From: Fibrobacter sp. UWB15
GTDB taxonomy: Bacteria > Fibrobacterota > Fibrobacteria > Fibrobacterales > Fibrobacteraceae
Assembly (NCBI RefSeq): GCF_900177705.1
Contig: NZ_FXBA01000008.1
Location: 82,920 to 146,919 of the forward strand
Length of the DNA: 64,000 bases
Direction of reading: 5' to 3'
Positions 26,364 to 34,978 of the stretch are shown here, piece by piece. The first letter of the stretch is position 1. Each line of letters starts with the position of its first letter. Both the position numbers and the translations under genes were made by a program. The notes beneath the pieces are model-generated. The model was not told where the DNA came from, searched no databases, and saw only the letters and a program-made list of their open reading frames with translations.

Positions 26364-27371
26364 ATGTCCGAAGTCAAAAAATTCCTTGCAAAAGATTTCT
26401 ACAAAATCGATTCCCAAAATTCAACACTACTCGATGTCCGCGAACCGAGCGAGTCCACGGTACGCCCTGTAAATGGTGCGCTGCAGGTTCCGTTCTTTGA
26501 ATTGTCCAAGAAGATAGATAGCATCCCGAAAGACAAGCCTGTTTACGTGTTCTGTTCTACGGGAGATCGTTCCGAAGAGGTTGCCGAAATTCTCGCCGAC
26601 CGCGATTATGACGTGTACAATGTAGAAGGCGGGCTTGACGCCGTCCCGAAAATTCACTTCGTTGACGCCAAGGGCCTCAAATGCCCGGGCCCCATCGTGA
26701 AGGTGGACGAAGCGGTCAAAAGCGTGTCCGTCGGCGAAGAAGTCCAGGTGGAAGCGACCGAGAAAGCGTTCTTTTCGGATGTGAATGTTTGGTGCCAGCG
26801 TACCGGCAATGAATTGAAATCGCTCCTCGAAAAAGACGGTGTCATTTATGCGACTATCGTAAAGCGCGACGCGCCCCAATCTTTCGAAAAAAGGGATTTT
26901 GAGCACGGCAAGACGTTTGTCGTTTTCAGCGGCGATTTGGACAAGGCGATAGCCTCTTTCATTATGGCGAACGGAGCTGCCGCCATGGGCCGCCCGGTTA
27001 CCATGTTCTTCACCTTCTGGGGAATAAGCATTTTGCGCAGGCCCGAAAAGGTGCGCGTCAAGAAATCGCTCATCGGAAAAATGTTCGGCTTCATGATGCC
27101 CCGCGGTTCCAAGAAACTAGGACTTTCGCGCATGAACTTTGGCGGAATCGGCGCCAAAATGATTCGTGCGGTTATGAAGAAAAACGGAGTTTCTTCGCTA
27201 GAAGAACTGATTGAAAGCGCAAGGCAGAAGGGCGTGAAGTTTGTCGCCTGCCAGATGTCGATGGAACTCATGGGAATCACAGCCGAAGAGTTGATTGACG
27301 GCGTGGAACTCGGCGGCGTCGCGACGATGCTCGGCTCCACAGAAAAATCCGACTTGACCTATTTTATTTAA
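26364..27371 (+). CDS. Rhodanese-TusA-DsrE fusion, sulfur-trafficking protein
   Basis: 335 residues in three parts. Residues 1-95 are a rhodanese with active-site Cys in VFCSTGDRSEEVA. Residues about 96-170 are a TusA domain with KGLKCPGPIVKV. Residues about 185-335 are a DsrE/F-like domain (VVFSGDLDKAIASFIMANGA, with Cys in VACQMSMELMG). Each domain type carries sulfane sulfur as a persulfide on the named Cys, so sulfur could be relayed within one chain. The stop is 9 bases before bioB, so the two are very likely one operon. ATG at 26364 follows a leader with no strong Shine-Dalgarno. Confidence 0.88.
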   Translation: MSEVKKFLAKDFYKIDSQNSTLLDVREPSESTVRPVNGALQVPFFELSKKIDSIPKDKPVYVFCSTGDRSEEVAEILADRDYDVYNVEGGLDAVPKIHFVDAKGLKCPGPIVKVDEAVKSVSVGEEVQVEATEKAFFSDVNVWCQRTGNELKSLLEKDGVIYATIVKRDAPQSFEKRDFEHGKTFVVFSGDLDKAIASFIMANGAAAMGRPVTMFFTFWGISILRRPEKVRVKKSLIGKMFGFMMPRGSKKLGLSRMNFGGIGAKMIRAVMKKNGVSSLEELIESARQKGVKFVACQMSMELMGITAEELIDGVELGGVATMLGSTEKSDLTYFI

Positions 27372-27380
27372 GGTCCCGTT

Positions 27381-28328
27381 ATGATAAACAGACAAACCGC
27401 TCTTGAAATTCTGAACGCGAACGCAGATTCGTTACCGAACTTGATTGAACAGGCATATCAGCTGCGTACCAAGTACAAAGGCAACCGCGTAAGCATCCAG
27501 TTGCTCACCAATGTTCGCAGCGGGAATTGCACACAGAACTGCGCCTATTGCGCCCAGTCGCGCGATTCCGAAGCACCGATCGAAAAGTACCGCTATGTAG
27601 AAGACAAGAAACTTTACGGTGACAATGACCTCGTTGACGAAATGCATTTGGCGAGGCACTGTATCGGACTTAGCGGCATCCGCTTTGCCGACGACGATAT
27701 CGAAAAACTTGCCGAGCGCATCCGCAAGATGAAAAAGAACGACACGCAAATCTGTTGTTCCATCGGGTTCCTGACCGAAAAGCAGGCATTGATTCTTAAA
27801 GAAGCCGGCCTCAACCGCATCAATCACAACCTGAACAGCAGCCGTCGTTTTTATCCGAGCATCTGCACCACGCACACTTATCAGGAACGAATCGACAACC
27901 TGAAAATGCTGAAGGGCCTCGGCTTTGAAATTTGCTCCGGCGGCATCATCGGTATGGGCGAAACGCCCGAAGACGTAGTGGACATGCTATTCGAATTGCT
28001 AGAGATTAATCCGGACTCGGTGCCCATCAACTTCTTGCTGCCGGTAGAAGGCACGCGCCTTGCGACGCGAGATATTTCGGCACTCACGCCCGAATACTGT
28101 ATCAAGGTGCTTTGTCTTGCGCGCCTGATGCTCCCGAAATCGGACATCCGCTGCGCTGCCGGCCGCGAAGTGTATTTCAAGGGGCACGAAAAGACGCTTT
28201 TCAAGGTAGCCGATTCCATATTCGCGTCGGGCTACCTCACCGAAGGCGGCCAGAGTCTCGAAGAGACCTTCCGTACCATCGAGGCGGCTGGCTTCACCTG
28301 GCAAGTGGAAAGTGAATCATCCCACTAG
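27381..28328 (+). CDS. bioB: Biotin synthase
   Basis: 315 residues. The radical SAM triad is CTQNCAYC, with flanking VRSGNC and AQSRDSEAPIEKYR that are specific to BioB. The YPSICTTHTYQERID and SGGIIGMGET segments and the final AAGREVYFKG motif are as in biotin synthase. BioB inserts sulfur from its auxiliary [2Fe-2S] cluster into dethiobiotin, destroying that cluster. Co-transcription with a rhodanese-TusA-DsrE protein suggests a source of sulfur for rebuilding it. No other biotin genes are nearby. Confidence 0.93.
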   Translation: MINRQTALEILNANADSLPNLIEQAYQLRTKYKGNRVSIQLLTNVRSGNCTQNCAYCAQSRDSEAPIEKYRYVEDKKLYGDNDLVDEMHLARHCIGLSGIRFADDDIEKLAERIRKMKKNDTQICCSIGFLTEKQALILKEAGLNRINHNLNSSRRFYPSICTTHTYQERIDNLKMLKGLGFEICSGGIIGMGETPEDVVDMLFELLEINPDSVPINFLLPVEGTRLATRDISALTPEYCIKVLCLARLMLPKSDIRCAAGREVYFKGHEKTLFKVADSIFASGYLTEGGQSLEETFRTIEAAGFTWQVESESSH

Positions 28329-28450
28329 CTTCAAAAAAAACTAGTGGATGCTCGTGTCGCTATTGAGTTCCGGGTGAAACGAAAGCGCAATCTTGAACCT
28401 GTTTCGGTGCTTCTTTTTTTGAGTGCAAACAAATTTAGGAGTACAAATTA

Positions 28451-29479
28451 TTACTTATGCCAGTCGACTTCGCGATAGATTTTTTCAGTGAATTCGTCGG
28501 CATTCAGCTGCAGGTATCCGACTTTATGCAGTAGGTCTGCAAAGTAGTGCAAGTCGGCTTTCAGGTTGCGGCCACTCTTGATTTTCTGCTCAGGAGACTG
28601 GTATTCGTAAGACTTGATGAGTGCGGTTGCGAATTCCTTGTCTTCGATGGCGGAGTGCTTGCCAGCCTGCATGAGTTCCACGGTTTCTTCCGGGTGTTCG
28701 CTGATCCAGGTGTGAGCCTGTTCAAGAGCGCGAAGGAGAGCCTTGATCTTTTCCGGTTCCTGTTCCAGAAGGATGCCCGAAACATAGTAGAAGCAGCAAT
28801 AGCGGCCTGCAAAAACAGGGTCAGTCGCCAAATCCATCAGTACGTCGGCGCGGCCGTCAACAGCAGCAAGGCTTCCCAGCGGGTCCCAAAGTGAAACCGC
28901 TTCGACCTGTCCGCGTTCCAAGGCTTCGAGCGCCAAGTTGCCATCGGCGTAGGGCAAGAATTGAACATCGTTTATAGCAGAAACGCCGTTTGCTTCAAGC
29001 CAAAGAGTCGCAGCTTGGTGCGGGGTTGCCCCAATGGCGTTCACGGCAATCTTTTTGCCCTTCAAATCCTGAGCGCTACGAATCGGCGAACCCTTCTTGA
29101 CGAGTAGGTGAATGCAACCGACATGGAAACCTTCGACCACCTTGATGTTCACGCCATTTTCGACGGACTGGAAAAAGGCGAAGTCGGAGTTCGTAATCGG
29201 ATAGGTTCCGTTGTTGAGCCCGATTTTGCGGGTTTCCGCATTCGCCGACACGAATTTCACATCGACGCCTTCTTTAGCAAAGAATCCTTTTTCTTTAGCG
29301 ACAAAGAACGGCGCGATGCAAAGGGTTCCATCGGAAACGGGAATTTCGACAGAACCGTATTTAAAAGCGGGTTCATTGGTAGCGGCGGTTTTTTCAGTTT
29401 TTTCTTCTTCGCAGGCGATGAGTGCAAACCCCAAAGTAAAAGCGGCTGCGAACGATAAAAATGCTTGGACTAACTTCAT
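28451..29479 (-). CDS. NitT/TauT-family substrate-binding lipoprotein without its own transporter
   Basis: 342 residues, lipoprotein signal with lipobox LIAC near residue 23. DGTLCIAPFFVAKEKGFFAK, GCIHLLVKKGSP and RYCCFYYVSG are shared almost unchanged with the binding protein at 38303-39349, so they are paralogues with probably related ligands. It lies 26 bases after the MetY-like gene and appears to share its transcript. No permease or ATPase follows; it may feed the ABC transporter at 36.5-38.2 kb. Conserved cysteines in the shared segments are unusual for this family. Confidence 0.83.
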   Translation of the reverse strand: MKLVQAFLSFAAAFTLGFALIACEEEKTEKTAATNEPAFKYGSVEIPVSDGTLCIAPFFVAKEKGFFAKEGVDVKFVSANAETRKIGLNNGTYPITNSDFAFFQSVENGVNIKVVEGFHVGCIHLLVKKGSPIRSAQDLKGKKIAVNAIGATPHQAATLWLEANGVSAINDVQFLPYADGNLALEALERGQVEAVSLWDPLGSLAAVDGRADVLMDLATDPVFAGRYCCFYYVSGILLEQEPEKIKALLRALEQAHTWISEHPEETVELMQAGKHSAIEDKEFATALIKSYEYQSPEQKIKSGRNLKADLHYFADLLHKVGYLQLNADEFTEKIYREVDWHK

Positions 29480-29505
29480 TTATAATCTCCTGTATTGATA
29501 GTGTT

Positions 29506-30849
29506 TTAATGTTTTGATGTACTTGCCTTAATTGCCTGTTCAAAATCGGCGATAATGTCGCGCGGATCTTCGATACCGACGGACACGCGAATCATGTCGT
29601 CAGGGATTCCTGCGGCAAGCCTATCCTTCGGTGAAAGCTGAGAATGTGTACTTGTTGCCGGGTGCAGCACGCTTGTGCGAGCATCGCCCACATGCACCAC
29701 CAAGGCAGCAACTTTCAAGGCCTTCACGAACGAGCGAATGACAGCCTTGCCCCCCTTGAGGCCAAAGGTCAGCACGCCGCTTCCGCCCTGGTAATCGAAA
29801 TACTTGCGAATGCGCTTGCTGTTCGGGCTAGATTTGAGCGCCGGATAGTTGACCCAGTTTACTGCCGGGTGCTTGGAAAGGTATTCCGCCAAGGCCAAGG
29901 CGTTAGAACTGTGCTGCGGCATGCGCAAATGGAGCGTTTCAAGGCCCAGGTTCAAAAGGAATGCGTTGAACGGACTTTGGGCGGCACCGAAATCGCGCAA
30001 AAACTGGGCGCGGGCTTTGACAATGTAGGCAGCGCGGCCAAATTTTTCAGTGTAAGAAGTATTCGCGTACTGCGCATCGGGATTGACAAGATCCGGGAAC
30101 TTTCCGTTATTCCAGTTGTAATTGCCGCCGTCAATCACGACACCGCCCAAGGCGATGGCATGACCGTCAATGTACTTGGTCGCAGAGTGAATGACGACAT
30201 TCGCCCCATGCTTCAAGGGCTTCACCAAGAACGGCGTTGCAAGCGTGTTATCCACAAGGAACGGCACGTCGAATTCCTTGGCGAGTTTGGAAAACTTTTC
30301 AAAATCCAGAACGCCAAGCGCCGGGTTTCCAATCGTTTCTCCGAAAACCAACTTGGTGTTGGGCCGGAACGCCTTGCGAAGTTCTGTAATAGGGGCTTCC
30401 GGGTCAATAAAAGTCGTTTCGACACCGAGCTTAGAAAGTCGAACATCAAGCAGCGTGTAGGTTCCGCCATACACCGCCTTAGAAGCCACAATGTGATCGC
30501 CCGCCTTCACCAAATTCGAAATTGCGAGCAATACGGCCGACTGTCCCGAAGCTGTTGCGACAGCGCCCACACCGCCTTCCAACTCGGTAATTTTTGCTTC
30601 AAAAGCCGCTACCGTCGGGTTGCCCGTACGCGTATACTTATTGCCCGACTGCTTGAGGGCGAAAAGACGTTCTACTTCGTCAACATCTTCGTACTTGTAA
30701 GTGGTCGACTGGAAAATCGGCAAAACGCGGGGCTCGCCCACTTTCGGCTTCCAGCCCGCCTGCAGGCACTTGGTGCCGAAATTCCAATTCGCCGGATTTG
30801 TAACATCTGTTGAAATTTTACTTGACTTTTTCGATGTTTTAATTGACAT
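29506..30849 (-). CDS. metY: O-acetylhomoserine sulfhydrylase-type PLP enzyme (first copy)
   Basis: 447 residues from ATG 30849, which has AAGGAGAG 8 bases upstream. Cys/Met-metabolism PLP family: YTRTGNPT, ASGQSAVLLAI and the Schiff-base lysine in HSATKYIDGH. Length (about 430-450) and the IGNPALGVLDFEKFSKLAKE segment favour O-acetylhomoserine aminocarboxypropyltransferase over cystathionine gamma-synthase. It would join O-acetylhomoserine with sulfide or methanethiol; with methanethiol the product is methionine directly. Preceded by a 28-bp element promoter and followed by a binding-protein gene. Confidence 0.85.
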   Translation of the reverse strand: MSIKTSKKSSKISTDVTNPANWNFGTKCLQAGWKPKVGEPRVLPIFQSTTYKYEDVDEVERLFALKQSGNKYTRTGNPTVAAFEAKITELEGGVGAVATASGQSAVLLAISNLVKAGDHIVASKAVYGGTYTLLDVRLSKLGVETTFIDPEAPITELRKAFRPNTKLVFGETIGNPALGVLDFEKFSKLAKEFDVPFLVDNTLATPFLVKPLKHGANVVIHSATKYIDGHAIALGGVVIDGGNYNWNNGKFPDLVNPDAQYANTSYTEKFGRAAYIVKARAQFLRDFGAAQSPFNAFLLNLGLETLHLRMPQHSSNALALAEYLSKHPAVNWVNYPALKSSPNSKRIRKYFDYQGGSGVLTFGLKGGKAVIRSFVKALKVAALVVHVGDARTSVLHPATSTHSQLSPKDRLAAGIPDDMIRVSVGIEDPRDIIADFEQAIKASTSKH

Positions 30850-30881
30850 GTGAATCACTCTCCTTATAAATTTCAATGCGA

Positions 30882-30937
30882 AAAATAGAAAGGGACTTAC
30901 AGTTTTTCTAATACTTTGTTTTTATGCGGAATTATCA
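30882..30937 (-). promoter_or_regulatory. Promoter with 28-bp element upstream of the first metY
   Basis: Element at 30910-30937 (minus strand ends CAAAGTATT). -35 TTAGAA on 30911-30906 overlaps it by two bases; 18-bp spacer; -10 TATTTT on 30887-30882. The element is 22/28 identical to that upstream of the second metY. Confidence 0.65.
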
Positions 30938-30951
30938 AAAATTTTTATAAC

Positions 30952-30979
30952 GAAAATGCCCCCGACCGAGTCGAGGGCA
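30952..30979 (-). terminator. Probable intrinsic hairpin between metY and the upstream ABC operon
   Basis: TGCCC (30957-30961) pairs with GGGCA (30975-30979), with CGA/TCG inside; on the minus strand TTTTC follows. It ends the DUF4418-permease-ATPase operon. Confidence 0.6.
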
Positions 30980-31001
30980 ACATCACTTAATATTGATTTA
31001 T

Positions 31002-31715
31002 TTATAATCCGCCGTAATCAGATTCACCGTTCGGCAAGAGTCTCCCCTTGTGCATGGTGTAAATGCGGTCGCCATACTTGAAGCCGCGAGGATCATGGGT
31101 AGCCACAAGTACCGACGTTCCCGACTGCGCAAGTTCCCCCAAAAGGTCAAAGACAATCTTGGCATTAGTTTCGTCAAGGTTGCTGGTCGGTTCGTCAGCA
31201 ATCACGATATCGGGATTGTTGACAAGAGCGCGCACAATCGAGGCTCGCTTGAGTTCGCCACCCGAAAGTTCCGCCGGCATTTCATTCACCAAATGGACAA
31301 TGCCGAGAGTTTCGAGTTTTGAATGAATATCAATATCAACCAATTCCGAAATATCCCTCACCTCAACCTTATTGCCCTCGCGAATCGCCCGCGGCAAGAA
31401 GATATTTTCAAGCACGGTAAATTGCGGCAAGAAAACGGATTCTTGTGGAATGTAGCCGATTTTATCGTTACGAATTGCGGAAAGTTCAGCATCTGTCAAA
31501 CTTGCAAAATCAACACCATTAAAAATGATAGATCCCTGCGAGGGGCGATTGATTCCCGAAAGGAGCGATAAAAGCGTACTCTTTCCGCTTCCGGATTCGC
31601 CATAGATTACCGAGAAATCACCGGACCAGGCAAAAAATTCCACATTATCAACTGCGTTAAATTCTTCGCCGCGACGGATATAGGTTTTATATAAATTAGA
31701 GACGTTTAAAATCAA
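31002..31715 (-). CDS. LolD/MacB-type ABC ATPase
   Basis: 237 residues. Walker A GESGSGKST, Q-loop GYIPQES, signature LSGGELKR, Walker B DIVIADEPTSNLD and THD are present. The DEPTSNLD form is typical of LolD/MacB/FtsE-type ATPases. It pairs with the FtsX-type permease upstream (four-base overlap, ATGA) and the DUF4418 protein before that. The transported substrate is unknown. Confidence 0.87.
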   Translation of the reverse strand: MILNVSNLYKTYIRRGEEFNAVDNVEFFAWSGDFSVIYGESGSGKSTLLSLLSGINRPSQGSIIFNGVDFASLTDAELSAIRNDKIGYIPQESVFLPQFTVLENIFLPRAIREGNKVEVRDISELVDIDIHSKLETLGIVHLVNEMPAELSGGELKRASIVRALVNNPDIVIADEPTSNLDETNAKIVFDLLGELAQSGTSVLVATHDPRGFKYGDRIYTMHKGRLLPNGESDYGGL

Positions 31716-32932
31716 TGTTCTACCTCCCTCAAAGCGGCGTAGGCATCAATCTTGCTCACCTTATTTGCCACACCATAAACAGCCAACGGCCCCACCGAAT
31801 GCAAAAGCAAAACCACCACAGCGTAAACAGCGGCGATTTCGGCATTTCCAGGAACAATAAAGGGCACGTTCACATGTTCGCCAATCCAAATTTTAAAAGT
31901 GAAAAACGTCACGCTCGAAAGCAGCAAGCCAATGTACGTTCCTACCGCCGAAACCAGCAGCGATTCGCCCAGCACAAGAGTCCTTAAACGTTTGCGGGCA
32001 TAACCCACAATTCGCAAAAGCGCATATTCACGCCTGCGTTCGCGAGTCGACAGTGAAAACGAAATCACAATCGCGGCAACCGCAATCACCAAGAAAAGGG
32101 CCACGATTGACCACACCACAATCTGCAAGAAATTCGCCGACTTTTCAAGACCCGAGAACAAATCTTTGCGGGTGCGAATCTGCACGCCGTCAAAGCGGGT
32201 ATGAATTTCTCGAGAGAGGCGCTCGATATCGGCCCCTGCGCGCAATTTAATTAAAACGCTGGAGTAAATCGGCGAATCCGAGCCCTCGGACTTGACATCT
32301 TGATGCAAGAAAATCACGCCCTTGGCCTTAGCCGCCTCGCGGATATCGGCAAGTGTTGCCACATCTACAAAAACGGCCTGATCCAACTTGTTGCCAACCG
32401 GTTCAAGACTGGCCGCCACAGGGTATTCATGGTCAAAGAACCTGACAGTCCTTTTCTCGCCCACGCTAATTTCACTGCCCACCACGATAGCACCCTTAGG
32501 GAGTTTATCCGTAAGGACCTCGTGAATCCAGGGCTGAATCACAAAATCAGAAGCCGGCTCGAAACCGATAATCATGACTTTCTGTTCGCAGCAGCTAGAA
32601 TTCAAGGTGGTCAAAAAATACTGCGGCGTCGCAATTTCTACGCCGTCAAGGCCACGAATAAATTCCAGCGAGCCCTGCGGCAAATAGGCATACTTTGAAT
32701 CGCCCTGCAAAAGAACCGATTGATCATTAATCTCGGTCCCCTGCGGAATCACAATGACATCGGCCCCCAAGCGAGACGAAAGGCGATTCAGGCCCTTTGA
32801 AAGCGAAAACGACAAAAGCCCGCCCACCAAAAGCACCGAGGCGAGCAAAGCAATCAAAAGTGAAAGCCCAAAACTACGGAAAGGGTTTCGCAAGTAATTT
32901 TCAATAATCAAATTCAAATCAGTCTTGTTCAT
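31712..32932 (-). CDS. FtsX/MacB-type ABC permease
   Basis: 406 residues with one N-terminal membrane helix (about 22-45), a large extracytoplasmic domain (about 50-265) and three C-terminal helices (about 270-395): the MacB/LolC topology. A Cys pair in TTLNSSCCEQKVMIIG lies in the periplasmic domain. The extracytoplasmic part resembles the MacB core domain. It is translationally coupled to the ATPase and overlaps the DUF4418 gene by 14 bases. Such systems act as mechanotransducers or exporters, not importers. Confidence 0.85.
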   Translation of the reverse strand: MNKTDLNLIIENYLRNPFRSFGLSLLIALLASVLLVGGLLSFSLSKGLNRLSSRLGADVIVIPQGTEINDQSVLLQGDSKYAYLPQGSLEFIRGLDGVEIATPQYFLTTLNSSCCEQKVMIIGFEPASDFVIQPWIHEVLTDKLPKGAIVVGSEISVGEKRTVRFFDHEYPVAASLEPVGNKLDQAVFVDVATLADIREAAKAKGVIFLHQDVKSEGSDSPIYSSVLIKLRAGADIERLSREIHTRFDGVQIRTRKDLFSGLEKSANFLQIVVWSIVALFLVIAVAAIVISFSLSTRERRREYALLRIVGYARKRLRTLVLGESLLVSAVGTYIGLLLSSVTFFTFKIWIGEHVNVPFIVPGNAEIAAVYAVVVLLLHSVGPLAVYGVANKVSKIDAYAALREVEH

Positions 32933-33329
32933 TTCGCCTCCTCAGTTTTAAGTAAATCAAATTCAGCGCCGCAAAAAGTGCAATCAGCACACCAAAAACA
33001 GCAAGTACCGGACCCGTTATCACGTGACATGCCATTTGAGCGTGCTGGCATGTTCCGACAATTACCGTTGGCACAAGCGAAACAAAAACACCCACCACAA
33101 GCGTTACTGCAGAAAGAATAACATGTGCTTTCTTTTTAAGGAGCCCCGCAGCAACGACGGCATTTGCTAGCAACGCAAGTCCTAAAAAAGCATCTACCGT
33201 CGTCGAAATTTCACAGCTCATGGTTCCACCACCCATCGGATGGCAAACAGGCAAAATCAACTTGGTAAGTACAATCAGCAATACGCCGAAAATAAGATTA
33301 GCAACAACAAATACTTTGTACTGTTTCAT
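32919..33329 (-). CDS. DUF4418 family membrane protein
   Basis: 136 residues, four hydrophobic helices. Extracytoplasmic loops contain Cys-Met-His-rich motifs: LPVCHPMGGGTMSCE and VGTCQHAQMACHV, which look like metal- or thiol-binding pairs. I recognise it as DUF4418, a family often found beside FtsX-type ABC genes; its function is not known to me. First gene of a three-gene operon whose promoter carries the 28-bp sulfur element. Strong site AAGGAGAGTGCC before ATG. Confidence 0.75.
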   Translation of the reverse strand: MKQYKVFVVANLIFGVLLIVLTKLILPVCHPMGGGTMSCEISTTVDAFLGLALLANAVVAAGLLKKKAHVILSAVTLVVGVFVSLVPTVIVGTCQHAQMACHVITGPVLAVFGVLIALFAALNLIYLKLRRRNEQD

Positions 33330-33358
33330 GGCACTCTCCTTAAAAATTTTCGGTGCAT

Positions 33359-33414
33359 AAATTAAAAAGGTATACCGAAAATGTCCAATACTATATCACT
33401 ATGATTTGTTATAG
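33359..33414 (-). promoter_or_regulatory. Promoter with 28-bp element upstream of the DUF4418 operon
   Basis: Element at 33387-33414 (minus strand begins CTATAAC and ends TAGTATT). -35 TTGGAC on 33388-33383, 18-bp spacer, -10 TAATTT on 33364-33359. It is divergent from the promoter of the second metY, about 80 bases away. Confidence 0.65.
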
Positions 33415-33466
33415 GTTTTTATTATAACACAGACAAATTCAACAGCGTCGCACATATAGAAAAATT

Positions 33467-33522
33467 CAATAATTCGGCATAAGAATTAAGTATTGGACGC
33501 TATCAAAAACCACATCTATATT
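33467..33522 (+). promoter_or_regulatory. Promoter with 28-bp element upstream of the second metY
   Basis: Element at 33467-33494 ending TTAAGTATT; -35 TTGGAC (33493-33498); 18-bp spacer; -10 TATATT (33517-33522). Same geometry as the aminotransferase promoter at 36.4 kb. Confidence 0.7.
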
Positions 33523-33551
33523 TGCTTTCAAAAAAAATTAAGGAGAGTATA

Positions 33552-34856
33552 ATGTCAAATCAATTTTCTTTTGATACGCTTAAATTGCACGCAGGCTATA
33601 ATCCTGCTGAACACAACCACGCCGTTTCGGTGCCCATTTACCAGACAACCGCATTTACGCTCGACACCGTAAAGCGTAGCGACGATCTGTTTTATTTCGA
33701 CAGCGCCGAAGCACTTTATACACGACTTTCTAATCCGACAACGGATGTACTTGATGCGCGCCTTACGGCACTCCACCCGGGAGCAACCGGAGCTGTCACG
33801 CTTTCTTCGGGCATGGCAGCGGTTACGTATTCGCTTTTGAACGTCACAGCAGGCAAAGGCAGAATCCTTGCAACAGCTCGTTCTTACGGCGGATCTTTCG
33901 ATAGTTTCGAACAAATCTTCGGAGAGACGGGCGTCAAGTATGACATTGTAGAAAACCCTGACGATCCGGCAAATTTCGAGGCACTCGTTAAAGAAGACAC
34001 CAAGGTAATCTACATCGAATCGATCACCAACCCGAACGCCACCATTCTGGATATCGAAGCGATCGCAAATATCGCCCACAAGCATGGAATTCCGCTGATT
34101 GTCGACAACACGGTGGCAACCCCCTACTTGCTGAACCCCTTTGATTTTGGCGCCGACGTGGTTGTTTATTCGGCCACCAAGGGCCTTACGGGTCACGGAA
34201 ACGTGATTGCCGGTGCCATTGTAGAAAACGGCAAGTTCAACTGGAAAAACGGAAAGTTCCCGCAGTTTGACGGCCAGCCGCATTTCTTGGTGTCGCAGCA
34301 GGGCGTACCCCGCAGTTTTTACGACGTGTTCCCGAATACGCCATTCACCGGCCGTATCCGCGCCATTCACCTGAATTACCTGGGCGGTGCCATCGCCCCG
34401 TTCAATTCCTACCTGGTGCTTCTTGGAATTGAAACCCTTTCGGAACGTCTTTCGAAATCGGTAAAGTCTGCTGAAAAAATTGTAGAATTTTTGGAAACGC
34501 GCCCCGAGGTTTCTTGGGTCAATCACCCGCACGCAAAAAACAGCAAGTACAAGGCGCTCGCCGCCAAGTATTTCCCCAAGGGTGCCGGAGCAATCCTGAG
34601 TTTTGGCCTTAAAAAGAACGACCGCGCAACCATTATCAAGTTCTTGGAAGCCGTTAAAGTTTTCAGTTTCCAGGCAAATATCGGTGACGCCCGTTCGCTC
34701 ATTATCAACCCGTCTACAACCACCCACATCGAGCTCCCGGAACGCGCCCAGGAACTAGCCGACATCCATTCCGAAACCATCCGCCTTTCGATTGGTCTCG
34801 AAGATGTGAACGACTTGATTGCTGACCTAGAACAGGCCTTCGTCGCAATCCAATAG
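33552..34856 (+). CDS. metY: O-acetylhomoserine sulfhydrylase-type PLP enzyme (second copy)
   Basis: 434 residues from ATG 33552, preceded by AAGGAGAGTATA. FSFDTLKLHAGYNPAEH and VPIYQTTAFTL are the usual start of O-acetylhomoserine aminocarboxypropyltransferase. Schiff-base lysine is in YSATKGLTGHG; PFNSYLVLLGIETLSERL is also characteristic. It differs clearly from the copy at 29.5 kb (which has TKYIDGH), so the two may prefer different thiols. Its promoter carries the sulfur element. A MetY able to use methanethiol is the expected partner of methylthio-alkane reductase. Confidence 0.88.
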   Translation: MSNQFSFDTLKLHAGYNPAEHNHAVSVPIYQTTAFTLDTVKRSDDLFYFDSAEALYTRLSNPTTDVLDARLTALHPGATGAVTLSSGMAAVTYSLLNVTAGKGRILATARSYGGSFDSFEQIFGETGVKYDIVENPDDPANFEALVKEDTKVIYIESITNPNATILDIEAIANIAHKHGIPLIVDNTVATPYLLNPFDFGADVVVYSATKGLTGHGNVIAGAIVENGKFNWKNGKFPQFDGQPHFLVSQQGVPRSFYDVFPNTPFTGRIRAIHLNYLGGAIAPFNSYLVLLGIETLSERLSKSVKSAEKIVEFLETRPEVSWVNHPHAKNSKYKALAAKYFPKGAGAILSFGLKKNDRATIIKFLEAVKVFSFQANIGDARSLIINPSTTTHIELPERAQELADIHSETIRLSIGLEDVNDLIADLEQAFVAIQ

Positions 34857-34881
34857 CGCGATTATAACCATAGTAAAACCT

Positions 34882-34915
34882 AAAAGGTGGCTGCATTCAG
34901 CAGTCACCTTTAGTT
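34882..34915 (+). terminator. Terminator of the second metY
   Basis: AAAGGTG (34883-34889) and CTGC pair with GCAG and CACCTTT (34905-34911), one G/T mismatch between, followed by AGTTTAT. Confidence 0.7.
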
Positions 34916-34935
34916 TATGGCACAAAGAAATTTAA

Positions 34936-34961
34936 ATGGCGGACTCAATTGAGTCCGCCAT
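34936..34961 (-). terminator. Perfect 26-bp palindrome ending the aminotransferase gene
   Basis: ATGGCGGACTC-AATT-GAGTCCGCCAT; on the minus strand it is followed by TTAAATTTC. It lies 17 bases after the aminotransferase stop. Confidence 0.7.
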
Positions 34962-34978
34962 GATAGAATTGGAGATGA

